Positions 8,591-18,000 of a DNA stretch of 37,833 nt are shown one piece after another (within the stretch, counting starts at the first letter, position 1; each line of letters opens with the position of its first letter). Source of the DNA: Desulfobacterales bacterium (lineage in GTDB: Bacteria; Desulfobacterota; Desulfobacteria; Desulfobacterales; JAAELO01); NCBI GenBank assembly GCA_024226555.1, contig JAAELO010000508.1, forward strand, positions 107,279 through 145,111, in the 5' to 3' direction. A program made the position numbers and the translations under genes. The notes beneath the pieces are model-generated. The model was not told where the DNA came from and searched no databases. It was given only the letters and a program-made list of their open reading frames with translations.

Positions 8591-11500
8591 TTAAAACTTC
8601 CTATGAATAATCAGTTTATAATACCCACCACTTGATGCTGCTTGATCTCCAGACGTGTTTGAATAAAAAGTACAAGACTTAGCAGAGCCAACTATAAGTT
8701 CATCACTATTCTGTCGTTTATAAGCTCCCAGACCTTGACCAGCGCTTCCTGAATTATAATACTGACCTGTCACATGCCTCATGTTTTCATCACTATCCAC
8801 ATCATTCCACCATATGTCCCAGTCAATCTCAGTAGTAAAAAACGGATTATCCTTAATATACATTGAATTCAATCCAACCGGAAACCACTCAACAAATGCT
8901 TTTTTACCTGTTTGAAATTTCTGAATATCTAATATCGCATCATTCTGAATAACTATTTTTCCAATATAGATGCCTGGAATTACAGACCCCGATGGTGAAT
9001 ACATCTTATATTTTTCAGTATCAAAGAAATCCTGCCCATTGTTTGGATTGAACCTTCCATAGAAACAGTTTTGATTTTTCAGAGTAATCGTTCCATCAAT
9101 ATTAAGCTTAATGTAATAAGTTCCATCCCCCTCATTAAAAGAGAACACAACATTTCTGTCATACCCAATCAAATTATCAACAGGCTGATATTTATTAAAA
9201 CCATTAGCAATGGAAAAAAGAGATGGATTTGATTCTGATCCATGAATTACGATTGATTTCCCCTGTGGTTTGTATGTATCTTTTGCAAAAGCGCAAACTA
9301 AACAATCTACATTAGTTCCTGAACCGAATTTGAGCTTTGTTCCCTCTATCCATATTATATTAGATACTGGAACTAAAGGATCTGGCGAACTTAAAAACAG
9401 AGTATTATCAAACACATTTTCAGTATTATTGCTGTTTTTTATTGACATTAAGTGCCAACTACCTGCGATAGTAGTTGTTTTTAAGATAATAATATCTGGC
9501 TTAAAACCTAACTCAATTTCAGTATCAACAGCCTTTTTCTCAGTAAAAAGTGAAGTACCTACAATCCCATATGCTTCCTGTGGATTTCCAAGGGTTGACA
9601 TATCATCACCAGTCCAAACATATGTTATATGATCATCGTTAAGATCATTAACTTCTTCCTCGACTCCCAATACAATATAATCATTATTAACTTTTTTGAA
9701 TGTTTCTGCATTTGTCGTATTGAGTACACTACTGGTATCTAAGTGACTATAATGATTATCTCCTACAACCTTGCAATAAGTTAACCAATGCAAAGCATCA
9801 GATACATTTTTAGTCCACACCATAGTTGGTTGTTTACCAAGAATATTAGGAGTTGTTATCTCTGTTCCATTTCCTTTGTGGGTAAAAAAACCAAATCCTG
9901 TCTGTGGATTGTAATGCCATGGAGTATATAGGTATTGAGTATAACATTCAGAATTCGATGCATGGTGTTGGTCAAATACCCCATCATAAACCAGTTCTGA
10001 ATTAGATACATCTTTACTATATGAAGTATCTGTATAGTCCTGATCTGTAAAATAGACTTTAACATTCTTCACACCAATATTAGTCTCAGTTCCTGTGTTA
10101 TGAAAATTATGAACCTGTATATAATCGATATCCTGTGGACTATTAAAATTTATTATTAGAACTTGTTCACTGGGTTGCCCCGTATTCCAGGTACTGTTAT
10201 CAGCAGATCCAATTATATTTTCAGAAGAAGTAAGAAATGCATATTTTGCTTCTCTGCCTGAAATTTCATTTGTAGCATAAGCAGTAAATTCAGATTCTCC
10301 AATATTTACTGGACCACTTCCCTTGAAAAACTCTATTCTCCTTATACCCATACTACTACCACCCCAGGTATCAGCAATCTTAAATATAGCAGATTTTACT
10401 TTTCTTCGGGTCGGTTCTGTTTTATGGGTGGTTTGAAAACCAAATGTTGCTATTTCACTATTTAGTTTATTGATATGAACATCTGTTCCAACTGTTACTC
10501 CAGTTTCTGTGAATTCCTTAACCATTTCGCTTGCAGTTGATTCCGCATTTGAAGTATCTGTATTTAACTGTTTACCAATACCTCTCAATGTATCAGAAAT
10601 AATCCAGTTTTGAGAATCTGTTAGTGATTTTTGAAGAACCATACCTCCATTATCTGAACTAAAATCAAGCCCCAGATCAATATGAGTATCTGTTTCCCCT
10701 GTTCCTATGTGACTGGTTTGATTCATCCATGGGATATATTCCTTGGTATCTTTCTGAGCTGATCTGCCAAATACCATAAAAATAAAATGATCAGGATCAT
10801 AACTTGAAGAAGCCATAGTAATTTCACTACCATTTATGGTAATAGCAGGATCTCCGGATAAACCTAATTTGGTCCCACTGCTTTCTAATTGATATCGATC
10901 CTGAAAATTATTTAAGCTCCTGTTAACAATCTGCCAACCACCGGTACCGCCAGCCCTTCTTTTCCATATAACAGTCTCTATATCATCTATATCTGTTTTA
11001 TATACATCAGTTCCAACATAATCTTTTGAACCAGTAAAAAAAGCAGTTGTACCTTTAACCCCCATTACTCTGTTATTGTCAGCAGTATTAATTATACCAG
11101 TTGGATCATCCATATAGTAATCTCCAAACCATGCATAAATCATATATTCATCAGGATCATGTACACCTATATAAAATTCATCTTTTGTGTAAGAAACATC
11201 GGTATCTTTATACCCTTGAAAATTACTTGTCGGCCCCTGAATCTGTGTCGTATCAAGCCTAAGATCACTATCAACACTATTGGCATGAAAATATACAATC
11301 CATCCAACATTTGTATTGGTTTTCTTAAGCCACAACATGCAAACTTCTTTACCATATGGCGTCCTGAAAACTCTGTTTGCTCCGGTTCCTTTTACTTTGC
11401 ACATACCAAAACCGGAAGCTCTGTTTATTTGCCATTCATCAGATATATCTACATAGATTTTATCATCAGCTAAATCCGTTTCTGGATGCTGCAGGATATT

Positions 11501-14497
11501 TGATTTAAAAACTCTATCTACAGATCCAGTAACAACAGCGCCATAAGTCGTATTATCATATTCTACATTTGTAATTTGGATATCAATTAATTTAGCACCA
11601 GAATCTGTATTTGCTCTGCTTTCATGACCGTTGTTTATAACTATCTTGTCAAATTCAATTTCACTATTAAAAACAACTGTAATACGCTGACTTGAAACTG
11701 CGCTCATTTGACTTCTAAAGCCATTTTTAATATCTGCACCAATTTTACTATTTCCTGTTATAAAAAGATTCTTTGCTTCATAATCAACATTTGATGTTGT
11801 GGATTTTGATACAAAATCAGCTTCTGTAAACGGAAGCAAAGTCCCATCTTTATAAAACTCTATTGACCTCAATCTTATGTATTCTGTTGATCCATAATTA
11901 CCTGCAATATCAAAAATAACAGATTTTGCTTTCCATTTAGGAGGTTTAATTTTTTCATCAGTCTGAAATCCCATATAGAACTGATCCGAACTTCCATTTA
12001 CAAATTCATTATTACCAACTCTAACTCCATTTTTTGTAAATTCCTTAATAAACTCCTGATCTGAATCTTCAGCACTATCGTTATCTGTTTGTAATCTTTT
12101 TAAAGGACCTCGAACAGTATCAAAAACAGCCCAACTGTTTGATCCACCTTTTGTTAGAATCATCCCACCATTCTCACCAGTTACAAGGTCCATTCCCATA
12201 TCAACTTCACGTTCTGATAAGGTGCCGGGAGATGATTTTGCTGAAGTGTTTATAATGCTATTCTCTGCAGGAACTGAAACAACTTCTGCAAATGCTATTA
12301 TTAAATACTTTTCCATAGATGTATAGTTTGGCGCTGTGATCTTTGTTGCATTAACGACTGGGTAGTATTCTGTAATAGTTTTTTTCTGAATATCACTTAG
12401 ATGAAAAACGATATCTTTAAAATCATTCTTTTCTTTAGTGTAAACATGCCAGTGATTTGCTACAGAACCTATTGGTTTTATAATAATCACCTGAGGTTCA
12501 AAACCGCAATCAAAGGTTTGCCCCGGATCAGCTTTCATAAAAGCAGTTGCACCTTCAACACCAGTAAGACCTGGTTCAATATATGAAAGGTCTTTTCCAA
12601 AGAAACAGTAATCTTTTATTGTATATCCTTTTTCATTAATATTATTGTGACCACCAATAGAATAATAATCCGAAGTTGGACTTTCATCATTATTAAACTC
12701 ACTGCTCGTTTCCGGTGAACTGCTTAAATTCAGATATAGTCCCTGATTCGCCAGGAGTTTATCTGTAAATGTATTCCAACTGAAAGTTCCATCTACATTT
12801 TTACTAAACCTAAAACATAATTTCATACCATCCATTTCTGGAGGATGTTTTATTTGTTCAGCAGCACCTCTACCAATCCTTGTATGAAACGCAAAACCAT
12901 TATTGGTATTATATCTCCATGGAGTTGTATAAAGTATTGCTTCTGTATCTGCTTTATCAGATGCAGAATGTTGAGGTAGAGTCCCTGACCAAACAATCTC
13001 TCCATTTGGAATATCAGTTTCCCATACAACATGAGATGCATTCAAAATCTGATCTGTGAATATAATATCCAGATCTTTAACACCATGCTCAAGATGCTCT
13101 CCTACATGATGAGAATTGTTGATAACCATGTGAGTAATATCAATTGGTGTATTAAAAACAATTACCAATGTTATGTCACCAACACGACCATTATCAGTAA
13201 GCCAGGCATGACTTTGGTATGTTCCAGTCAATGATAGGTTCGTATTAAATGCATTTTGTGGTACATAATAGGCATCATGAGTTGATGTGGCATATGCGGT
13301 ATAATCAGAAGGAGTTAGTTTATGCCAGGATTCACCATTATAAAAATCTATATGTCTAATACCCAGAATTGTACCATCCCAATTATTGTGACACTTAAAA
13401 ACAACTGATTTTACACCTTCATAGACTATATTATTTTCAACTTTATTCGTTGTTTGAAATGCAAAGAATTCACTCTCTTCATTAGAAGTATTAACCCCAT
13501 TATCAGTTCCAATCTCAATACCTTTTTCAGTAAATTTTCTTATTGCGTCAATTTCAGAATACTTTGCAGAGTCACTTAAGAAAACAGTTTTACCTTCTGC
13601 TTCTTCCAGCATATCAGAATCAGAAAATCTGATATCACGATCTGTAGCAACACTCTTTCCAAAAGCAATTCCACCGAACTGATTTACAGAGTTCTGGGTT
13701 TTAAAATCCATTCCAAAATCAAGCTCTCGAACCACACCATTTCCTGAATATGTATGTTCATCTGCTATTTTTACATTGGTGGTTTTAAAAGAGATATCGT
13801 TTAATGCAAGGATTGCCTGCCTTGTTGCACCAGTAACATTATTATGTTCATCAGAGATTTTTCCTTCCACAAGCTCCGGAACATTTAGAATATCTCTAAC
13901 TTCATCTGGTTCAAGATCTTCTATTGTATCTGTTTCACTTCCTTTTCTACCAATCAGCCTGTTTGGCTCAACTTTTAAAGCTACAGGATCACCCTCAACA
14001 TCAGCCTTTAAGATAGTATTCTTTCCGAAATTTTCACGAATAATGTTTGATTCTGATGTTGCAACAACTGTAACAGCATCTGTATTACTCATCTTTATGA
14101 TCAGATTTATAACCTGTTCTACAGTAACAGCTGTTGTTTTATCTGGAAGAAAGTCTGCTTCAGTTGAATTACAATATAAAAACAGTATCTCCTTTGAATC
14201 GTCCTCAGGATCTTTTGCATACAACCCAACTTCATGTACAGAAAAACCTGTATCAACACTGCTGTTATCGTAAAATACTTTTATCTTTACACTTTCATCC
14301 CCCACAAATTCTCTCTGAAGCTGGGCATCCATTTTTATATCACCAAGAAGTGAGATAAATTCTTCAGGCGTTTCATCTCCATTTAGTACACCATTTCCAA
14401 TCTCAGCTCTTGTAAATACTATTTTCTTTTCAGAATCAGCCTGAACCAATGCAAGTAAATCAAGCCCTTTAGTTGTTATAATATATTCGTAACTCAT
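8591..14497 (-). CDS. Giant phage tail-fibre-like protein, paralogue 1
   Basis: A 1968-residue protein. Residues 1-145 are a phage tail-collar-fibre N-terminus (DUF3751 type): TTKGLDLLALVQADSEKK, AEIGNG, then VHEVGLYAKDP. Residues 146-256 are a linker. Three repeats start near 258 (ELDFGMDF), 764 (EVDMGMDL) and 1273 (IDLGLDFS). Each holds a GGM...W...DT(V/L)RG...K.L.T...AE...FT..G..VG module familiar from phage fibres, a discoidin-like stretch (GIRRIEFF near 1384; W.T....Q.LII.F), and two further GNG...W..Y / (D)CGFEPQVIIIK modules. Residues 1743-1968 form the tip, ending YYKLIIHRKF. No signal peptide is present. The protein would be a long trimeric fibre binding a surface ligand (inference). 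The ATG is 9 bases from AAGGAT, which sits at the edge of repeat copy C. Its tip loop (residues 1942-1956) differs from those of the other three. Confidence 0.93.
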   Translation of the reverse strand: MSYEYIITTKGLDLLALVQADSEKKIVFTRAEIGNGVLNGDETPEEFISLLGDIKMDAQLQREFVGDESVKIKVFYDNSSVDTGFSVHEVGLYAKDPEDDSKEILFLYCNSTEADFLPDKTTAVTVEQVINLIIKMSNTDAVTVVATSESNIIRENFGKNTILKADVEGDPVALKVEPNRLIGRKGSETDTIEDLEPDEVRDILNVPELVEGKISDEHNNVTGATRQAILALNDISFKTTNVKIADEHTYSGNGVVRELDFGMDFKTQNSVNQFGGIAFGKSVATDRDIRFSDSDMLEEAEGKTVFLSDSAKYSEIDAIRKFTEKGIEIGTDNGVNTSNEESEFFAFQTTNKVENNIVYEGVKSVVFKCHNNWDGTILGIRHIDFYNGESWHKLTPSDYTAYATSTHDAYYVPQNAFNTNLSLTGTYQSHAWLTDNGRVGDITLVIVFNTPIDITHMVINNSHHVGEHLEHGVKDLDIIFTDQILNASHVVWETDIPNGEIVWSGTLPQHSASDKADTEAILYTTPWRYNTNNGFAFHTRIGRGAAEQIKHPPEMDGMKLCFRFSKNVDGTFSWNTFTDKLLANQGLYLNLSSSPETSSEFNNDESPTSDYYSIGGHNNINEKGYTIKDYCFFGKDLSYIEPGLTGVEGATAFMKADPGQTFDCGFEPQVIIIKPIGSVANHWHVYTKEKNDFKDIVFHLSDIQKKTITEYYPVVNATKITAPNYTSMEKYLIIAFAEVVSVPAENSIINTSAKSSPGTLSEREVDMGMDLVTGENGGMILTKGGSNSWAVFDTVRGPLKRLQTDNDSAEDSDQEFIKEFTKNGVRVGNNEFVNGSSDQFYMGFQTDEKIKPPKWKAKSVIFDIAGNYGSTEYIRLRSIEFYKDGTLLPFTEADFVSKSTTSNVDYEAKNLFITGNSKIGADIKNGFRSQMSAVSSQRITVVFNSEIEFDKIVINNGHESRANTDSGAKLIDIQITNVEYDNTTYGAVVTGSVDRVFKSNILQHPETDLADDKIYVDISDEWQINRASGFGMCKVKGTGANRVFRTPYGKEVCMLWLKKTNTNVGWIVYFHANSVDSDLRLDTTQIQGPTSNFQGYKDTDVSYTKDEFYIGVHDPDEYMIYAWFGDYYMDDPTGIINTADNNRVMGVKGTTAFFTGSKDYVGTDVYKTDIDDIETVIWKRRAGGTGGWQIVNRSLNNFQDRYQLESSGTKLGLSGDPAITINGSEITMASSSYDPDHFIFMVFGRSAQKDTKEYIPWMNQTSHIGTGETDTHIDLGLDFSSDNGGMVLQKSLTDSQNWIISDTLRGIGKQLNTDTSNAESTASEMVKEFTETGVTVGTDVHINKLNSEIATFGFQTTHKTEPTRRKVKSAIFKIADTWGGSSMGIRRIEFFKGSGPVNIGESEFTAYATNEISGREAKYAFLTSSENIIGSADNSTWNTGQPSEQVLIINFNSPQDIDYIQVHNFHNTGTETNIGVKNVKVYFTDQDYTDTSYSKDVSNSELVYDGVFDQHHASNSECYTQYLYTPWHYNPQTGFGFFTHKGNGTEITTPNILGKQPTMVWTKNVSDALHWLTYCKVVGDNHYSHLDTSSVLNTTNAETFKKVNNDYIVLGVEEEVNDLNDDHITYVWTGDDMSTLGNPQEAYGIVGTSLFTEKKAVDTEIELGFKPDIIILKTTTIAGSWHLMSIKNSNNTENVFDNTLFLSSPDPLVPVSNIIWIEGTKLKFGSGTNVDCLVCAFAKDTYKPQGKSIVIHGSESNPSLFSIANGFNKYQPVDNLIGYDRNVVFSFNEGDGTYYIKLNIDGTITLKNQNCFYGRFNPNNGQDFFDTEKYKMYSPSGSVIPGIYIGKIVIQNDAILDIQKFQTGKKAFVEWFPVGLNSMYIKDNPFFTTEIDWDIWWNDVDSDENMRHVTGQYYNSGSAGQGLGAYKRQNSDELIVGSAKSCTFYSNTSGDQAASSGGYYKLIIHRKF

Positions 14498-14508
14498 GTA
14501 GAATTATC

Positions 14509-14649
14509 CTTTTAGTAATTGTCTTTAGAAAGAACTGCTTCGTTACGTAAATAATTATAATCCTCAAAATATGCTTATATATTCCTCCGGGATATAATTT
14601 TTTACAAGCCTTGCATTTCTTCCAAAATCCTAATTACTATTTTTAATAG
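14509..14649. repeat. MITE-like inverted-repeat element, copy C
   Basis: The left end (CTTTTAGTAATTGTCTTTAG...) begins 11 bases before the giant 1 start. The right end, read on the minus strand, gives AATAGTAATTAGGATTTTGG and GAAATGCAAGG, matching the ends of copies at 22511 and 37605. On the giant 1 strand the left border supplies the AAAAGGAT that serves as ribosome site. The borders are approximate. Confidence 0.5.
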
Positions 14650-14703
14650 TTAATTATTTGAATTTTCTTTTTAGGATTATTTTATGAGAGATTGGATGAG
14701 CTA

Positions 14704-14862
14704 TCACTGGTTATTTATTCTTTATATCTAATAATTATCTTTTTGGCGACCTACTTCGCTATAACGAAAATGATTACCCTCGAAATATTGCTTATATTCC
14801 TTGGGAATAATCATTTCCGTCTATATTTTGCATCTCATCCAAAAATCATAATTATTACTGTG
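14704..14862. repeat. MITE-like inverted-repeat element, copy D
   Basis: The left end is TCTAATAATTATCTTTTTGG at 14727 and the right end, on the minus strand, is CACAGTAATAATTATGATTT. The preceding ATCACTGGTTATTTATT is shared with copies E (21097) and F (29212). Copies D and E agree through most of their length, including a CGCTATAACGAAAATGA stretch and a CCTTGGGAATAATCATTTCC stretch, and so form a subfamily. Confidence 0.6.
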
Positions 14863-14882
14863 ATGTTTATCTAAAACGGCGT

Positions 14883-15033
14883 GTCATTCCCAATAGCATA
14901 TTTATATCGAGGATTCGATTTAAATATTGCGCTAAGACATTAATATAACCTTTCATAAAAACGGTTTCCTTTTATGAATTTGGCCAAGACTTCTATACTA
15001 AGTCAATTATTTTTTTTATCCGAGTCGGGAATC
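14883..15033. repeat. Extended REP-like element downstream of giant 2
   Basis: GTCATTCC at 14883 and TCGGGAATC at 15025-15033 are the usual arms, but about 130 bases separate them instead of about 45. Inside is a perfect 9-bp hairpin, TTCATAAAA (14952-14960) with TTTTATGAA (14970-14978). It may be a REP copy expanded by insertion. Confidence 0.45.
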
Positions 15034-15063
15034 TCATGATTTAGGGAATAAAACTTGAAAACT

Positions 15064-15088
15064 AAGGGAGAACACAAGGGTCCTCCCT
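15064..15088. repeat. AGGGAG...CTCCCT hairpin at the 3' end of giant 2
   Basis: AGGGAG (15064-15069) pairs with CTCCCT (15083-15088) around a CAAGG-containing loop, 8 bases after the giant 2 stop. Relatives lie at 8472-8494 and 29240-29260; all share CAAGG or CTTGCG in the loop. Confidence 0.5.
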
Positions 15089-15096
15089 ATAATTAA

Positions 15097-18000
15097 CTAA
15101 AACTTTCTTCTAATCATCAATTTGTAATATCCACCTGCTGTAGAATTACCATCTGCAGGATCTCCTGAAGTGCCTGAATAAAAAGTATGGTTTTTAGCTG
15201 ATCCTACAATTATTTCATTACTGTTTTGTCTCTTATAAGCTCCCATACCAAGGGCAGAACTGCTAACATAATACTGCCCAGTAACATGCCTCATATTCTC
15301 ATCACTATCCACACTATTCCACCAGATATCCCAATCAACATATGTAGTAAAATAGGGATTTTCTTTAATATACATGGAATTGACACTGACTGGAAACCAC
15401 TCGACTTCAGCCTCAACACCATCTTGATAAGTTGTCACATCCAAAATAGCATCATTCTGAATAACTATTTTTCCTATATAAATACCCGGTGTTACAGAAC
15501 CAGATGGAGAGAACATTTTATACTTCTTAATATCAAAAAAGTCCTGGCCTGTATTTGGATTAGTCTTTCCATAGAAACAATTCTCATTCTTAAGAGAGAT
15601 TGTCCCATCTATATTAAGCTTAATATAATATGTTCCATCACCCTCGTTAAAAGAGAAAACAACATTTCTATCATATCCAATAAGCTTATCAACTGCCTGA
15701 TATTTATTAAAGCCATCAGCTATTGAAAAAAGAGATGGGTTAGATTCTGATCCATGTATTACTATGGATTTTCCCTGTGGTTTGTAGGTGTTTTTTGCAA
15801 AAGCACAAATTAAATGATCTTCAGTATATGCTGTCCCAAATTTTAAACGGGTTCCTTCCACCCACATATTACTGGTACTACCTTCCGGGTGAGTTGTTAA
15901 AACATTTGTGGTATCTAAACTTGTATACGAATCAAAAACATTATCATTTGAACTGCTAACAAAAAGGTACCAATGACCCGCAGTTGAGATTCCTTTTACA
16001 AGAATTACTTCAGGCACAAACCCTAACTCAATTTCTGTATCTGCAACTTTTCTCTCTGTAAACAGTGAAGTTCCAACAATACCAAATGCTTCCTGAGGAT
16101 TGCCAAGAATGGACATATCATCACCAGCCCAAACATAGGCAATATGATCATAACTGTTTGTTCCACTTTTAAGTTCTATAAAATCTTTCTTTATATCATT
16201 AAATATAACTGAATTGCCATTTATAGGAGCATTCGAATCAAGATGCCCATACTTGCCATTACCCATCACTTTCGAATAAGTGACCCAACTTGAAGACTCT
16301 AAATTTTTCCACCATATCATTGTTGGTTGTTTACCCAGGACGTTCGGAATAGTTACTTCAGTTCCATTACCATTATATGTAAAAAAACCAAATCCAGTCT
16401 GTGGATTGTAATGCCATGGAGTATATAGGTATTGAGTGTAACACTCAACATCAGAAGCATGGTGTAAATCAAAAACACCATCATAAACCAGTTCTGAGTT
16501 TGTTACTTCATCTGTATATGAAAAGCTTGAATATTTATCTTCTGTGAGATCCTCTTCTGTAAAATATACTTTTGTGTTTTTTACTCCTAAATTTGTATCA
16601 GCACCAGTATTATGGAAATTATTGACTCTTATGTAATCAATTTCCTGTTCTTCCTTAAAAACAATAATAAGAACCTGATTTGTAGCATTTTGGCTTGTGT
16701 ACCATGATGTATCATCAGCACCGCCTGTTTTACTGCCTGATGTTAAAAATGCATTTTTTGCTTCTCTTGTTGGAGTACTATTGCTTGTATATGCGTCAAA
16801 ATCAGAATCAACTAAATTTATAAGGGTATCTTTATAAAATTCAATCCTCCTGATACCCATTCCACCATTACCCCAATCTTCAAACTTGAAAATTGCAGAT
16901 TTCACCTTTCTTCTTGTGGGGTTAGTTTTATGGGTTGTATTAAATCCAAAGGTTGCAATCTCACTATTTAGCTTATTCAGATGAACATCTGCACCAACTT
17001 TGATACCTGTTTCTGTGAACTCTTTTAATAACTCACTTGAAGTGAATTCTGCATTTATAGCATCTGTGTGGAGGCCTTTTTCAACACCTCTTAGAGTATC
17101 TGCTATAATCCAGCTTGTAGGATCATCAAGAGACTTCTGAAGAACCATCCCCCCATTGTCACCAGTACTAAAATCAAGGCCTAAATCAATACTTGTATCT
17201 GCTGCACCTGTTCCGATATGATTTACCTGATTCATCCATGGAACATATTCCTTTGTATCTTTATCTGCTTCTCTTCCAAATACCATAAAGATGTAATGAT
17301 CGAGGTCTGCAGAACTTGCAGTAACAGTAATTTCACTTCCATTTATTGAGATTGTTGGTTCAGCACTTGGACCGAATTTATTTGTAGAGTTTAATTCATA
17401 CCTATCCTGAAAATTATTAAGTCCTCTGCTAATAATCTGCCAACCACCACCCGTATTAACTCTGTGCTTCCAAATGATAGTTTCAATATCATCTATTTGA
17501 GTATTATAAGTTTGGGTTCCGGTAGTAACACTTGTACCCTTAAAAAAAGCAGATGTTCCTTTAACTCCCATTACTCTTTTACTATCATTAGCTATTACTT
17601 CGCCTGTTGCTGAATCCTTAAAATAGTCACCAAACCATGCGTAAATCATATATTCATTCTGGTTAGGAACATTCAGATAGAATTCATTTTTAGTGAATGG
17701 CTTACTGGTTGAAAAATAAGCTTCAAAGGCATCTGTGTCTATTTCTACGCCTATTGTATTCAGATAATATCCTTTATCAACACTATTTTCCTGAAAATAA
17801 ACAATCCAACTATCTGTTGAATTTATATTCTTAACCCATAACATACAGGGCTCTTTTCCTAGAGGTGTTCTAAAAACTCTGTTTGCACCAGTTCCGGTTG
17901 TTTTACACATACCAAAACCTGATGATCTGTTGATTTGCCATTCATCTGAAATATCAACATAAACCTTATCATCAATATCATCAATATCTGGATGCTTAAG

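Larger units (their letters stand above)
14498..15096. other. Repeat-filled gap between giants 1 and 2
   Basis: No real gene is seen. A 60-codon open frame at 14692-14874 lies almost wholly in repeat copy D and has no ribosome site. From left to right the gap holds repeat copy C, repeat copy D, a GTCATTCC...TCGGGAATC pair (14883-15033) enclosing a 9-bp hairpin, and an AGGGAG...CTCCCT hairpin. Everything is downstream of giant 2 and upstream of giant 1. Confidence 0.65.

Noticed and set aside
8591-8800. Diversity-generating retroelement acting on the fibre tips
   Set aside because: Tips vary between paralogues, but there is no reverse transcriptase, no template repeat and no C-type-lectin variable motif in the window. 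Tip differences also include insertions and deletions, which adenine-directed mutagenesis does not produce.
14692-14874. 60-codon frame and its relative at 20973-21296, which give similar peptides
   Set aside because: Both lie within MITE-like copies D and E. The similarity is explained by the DNA repeat, and neither has a ribosome site. The second also begins inside giant 2.
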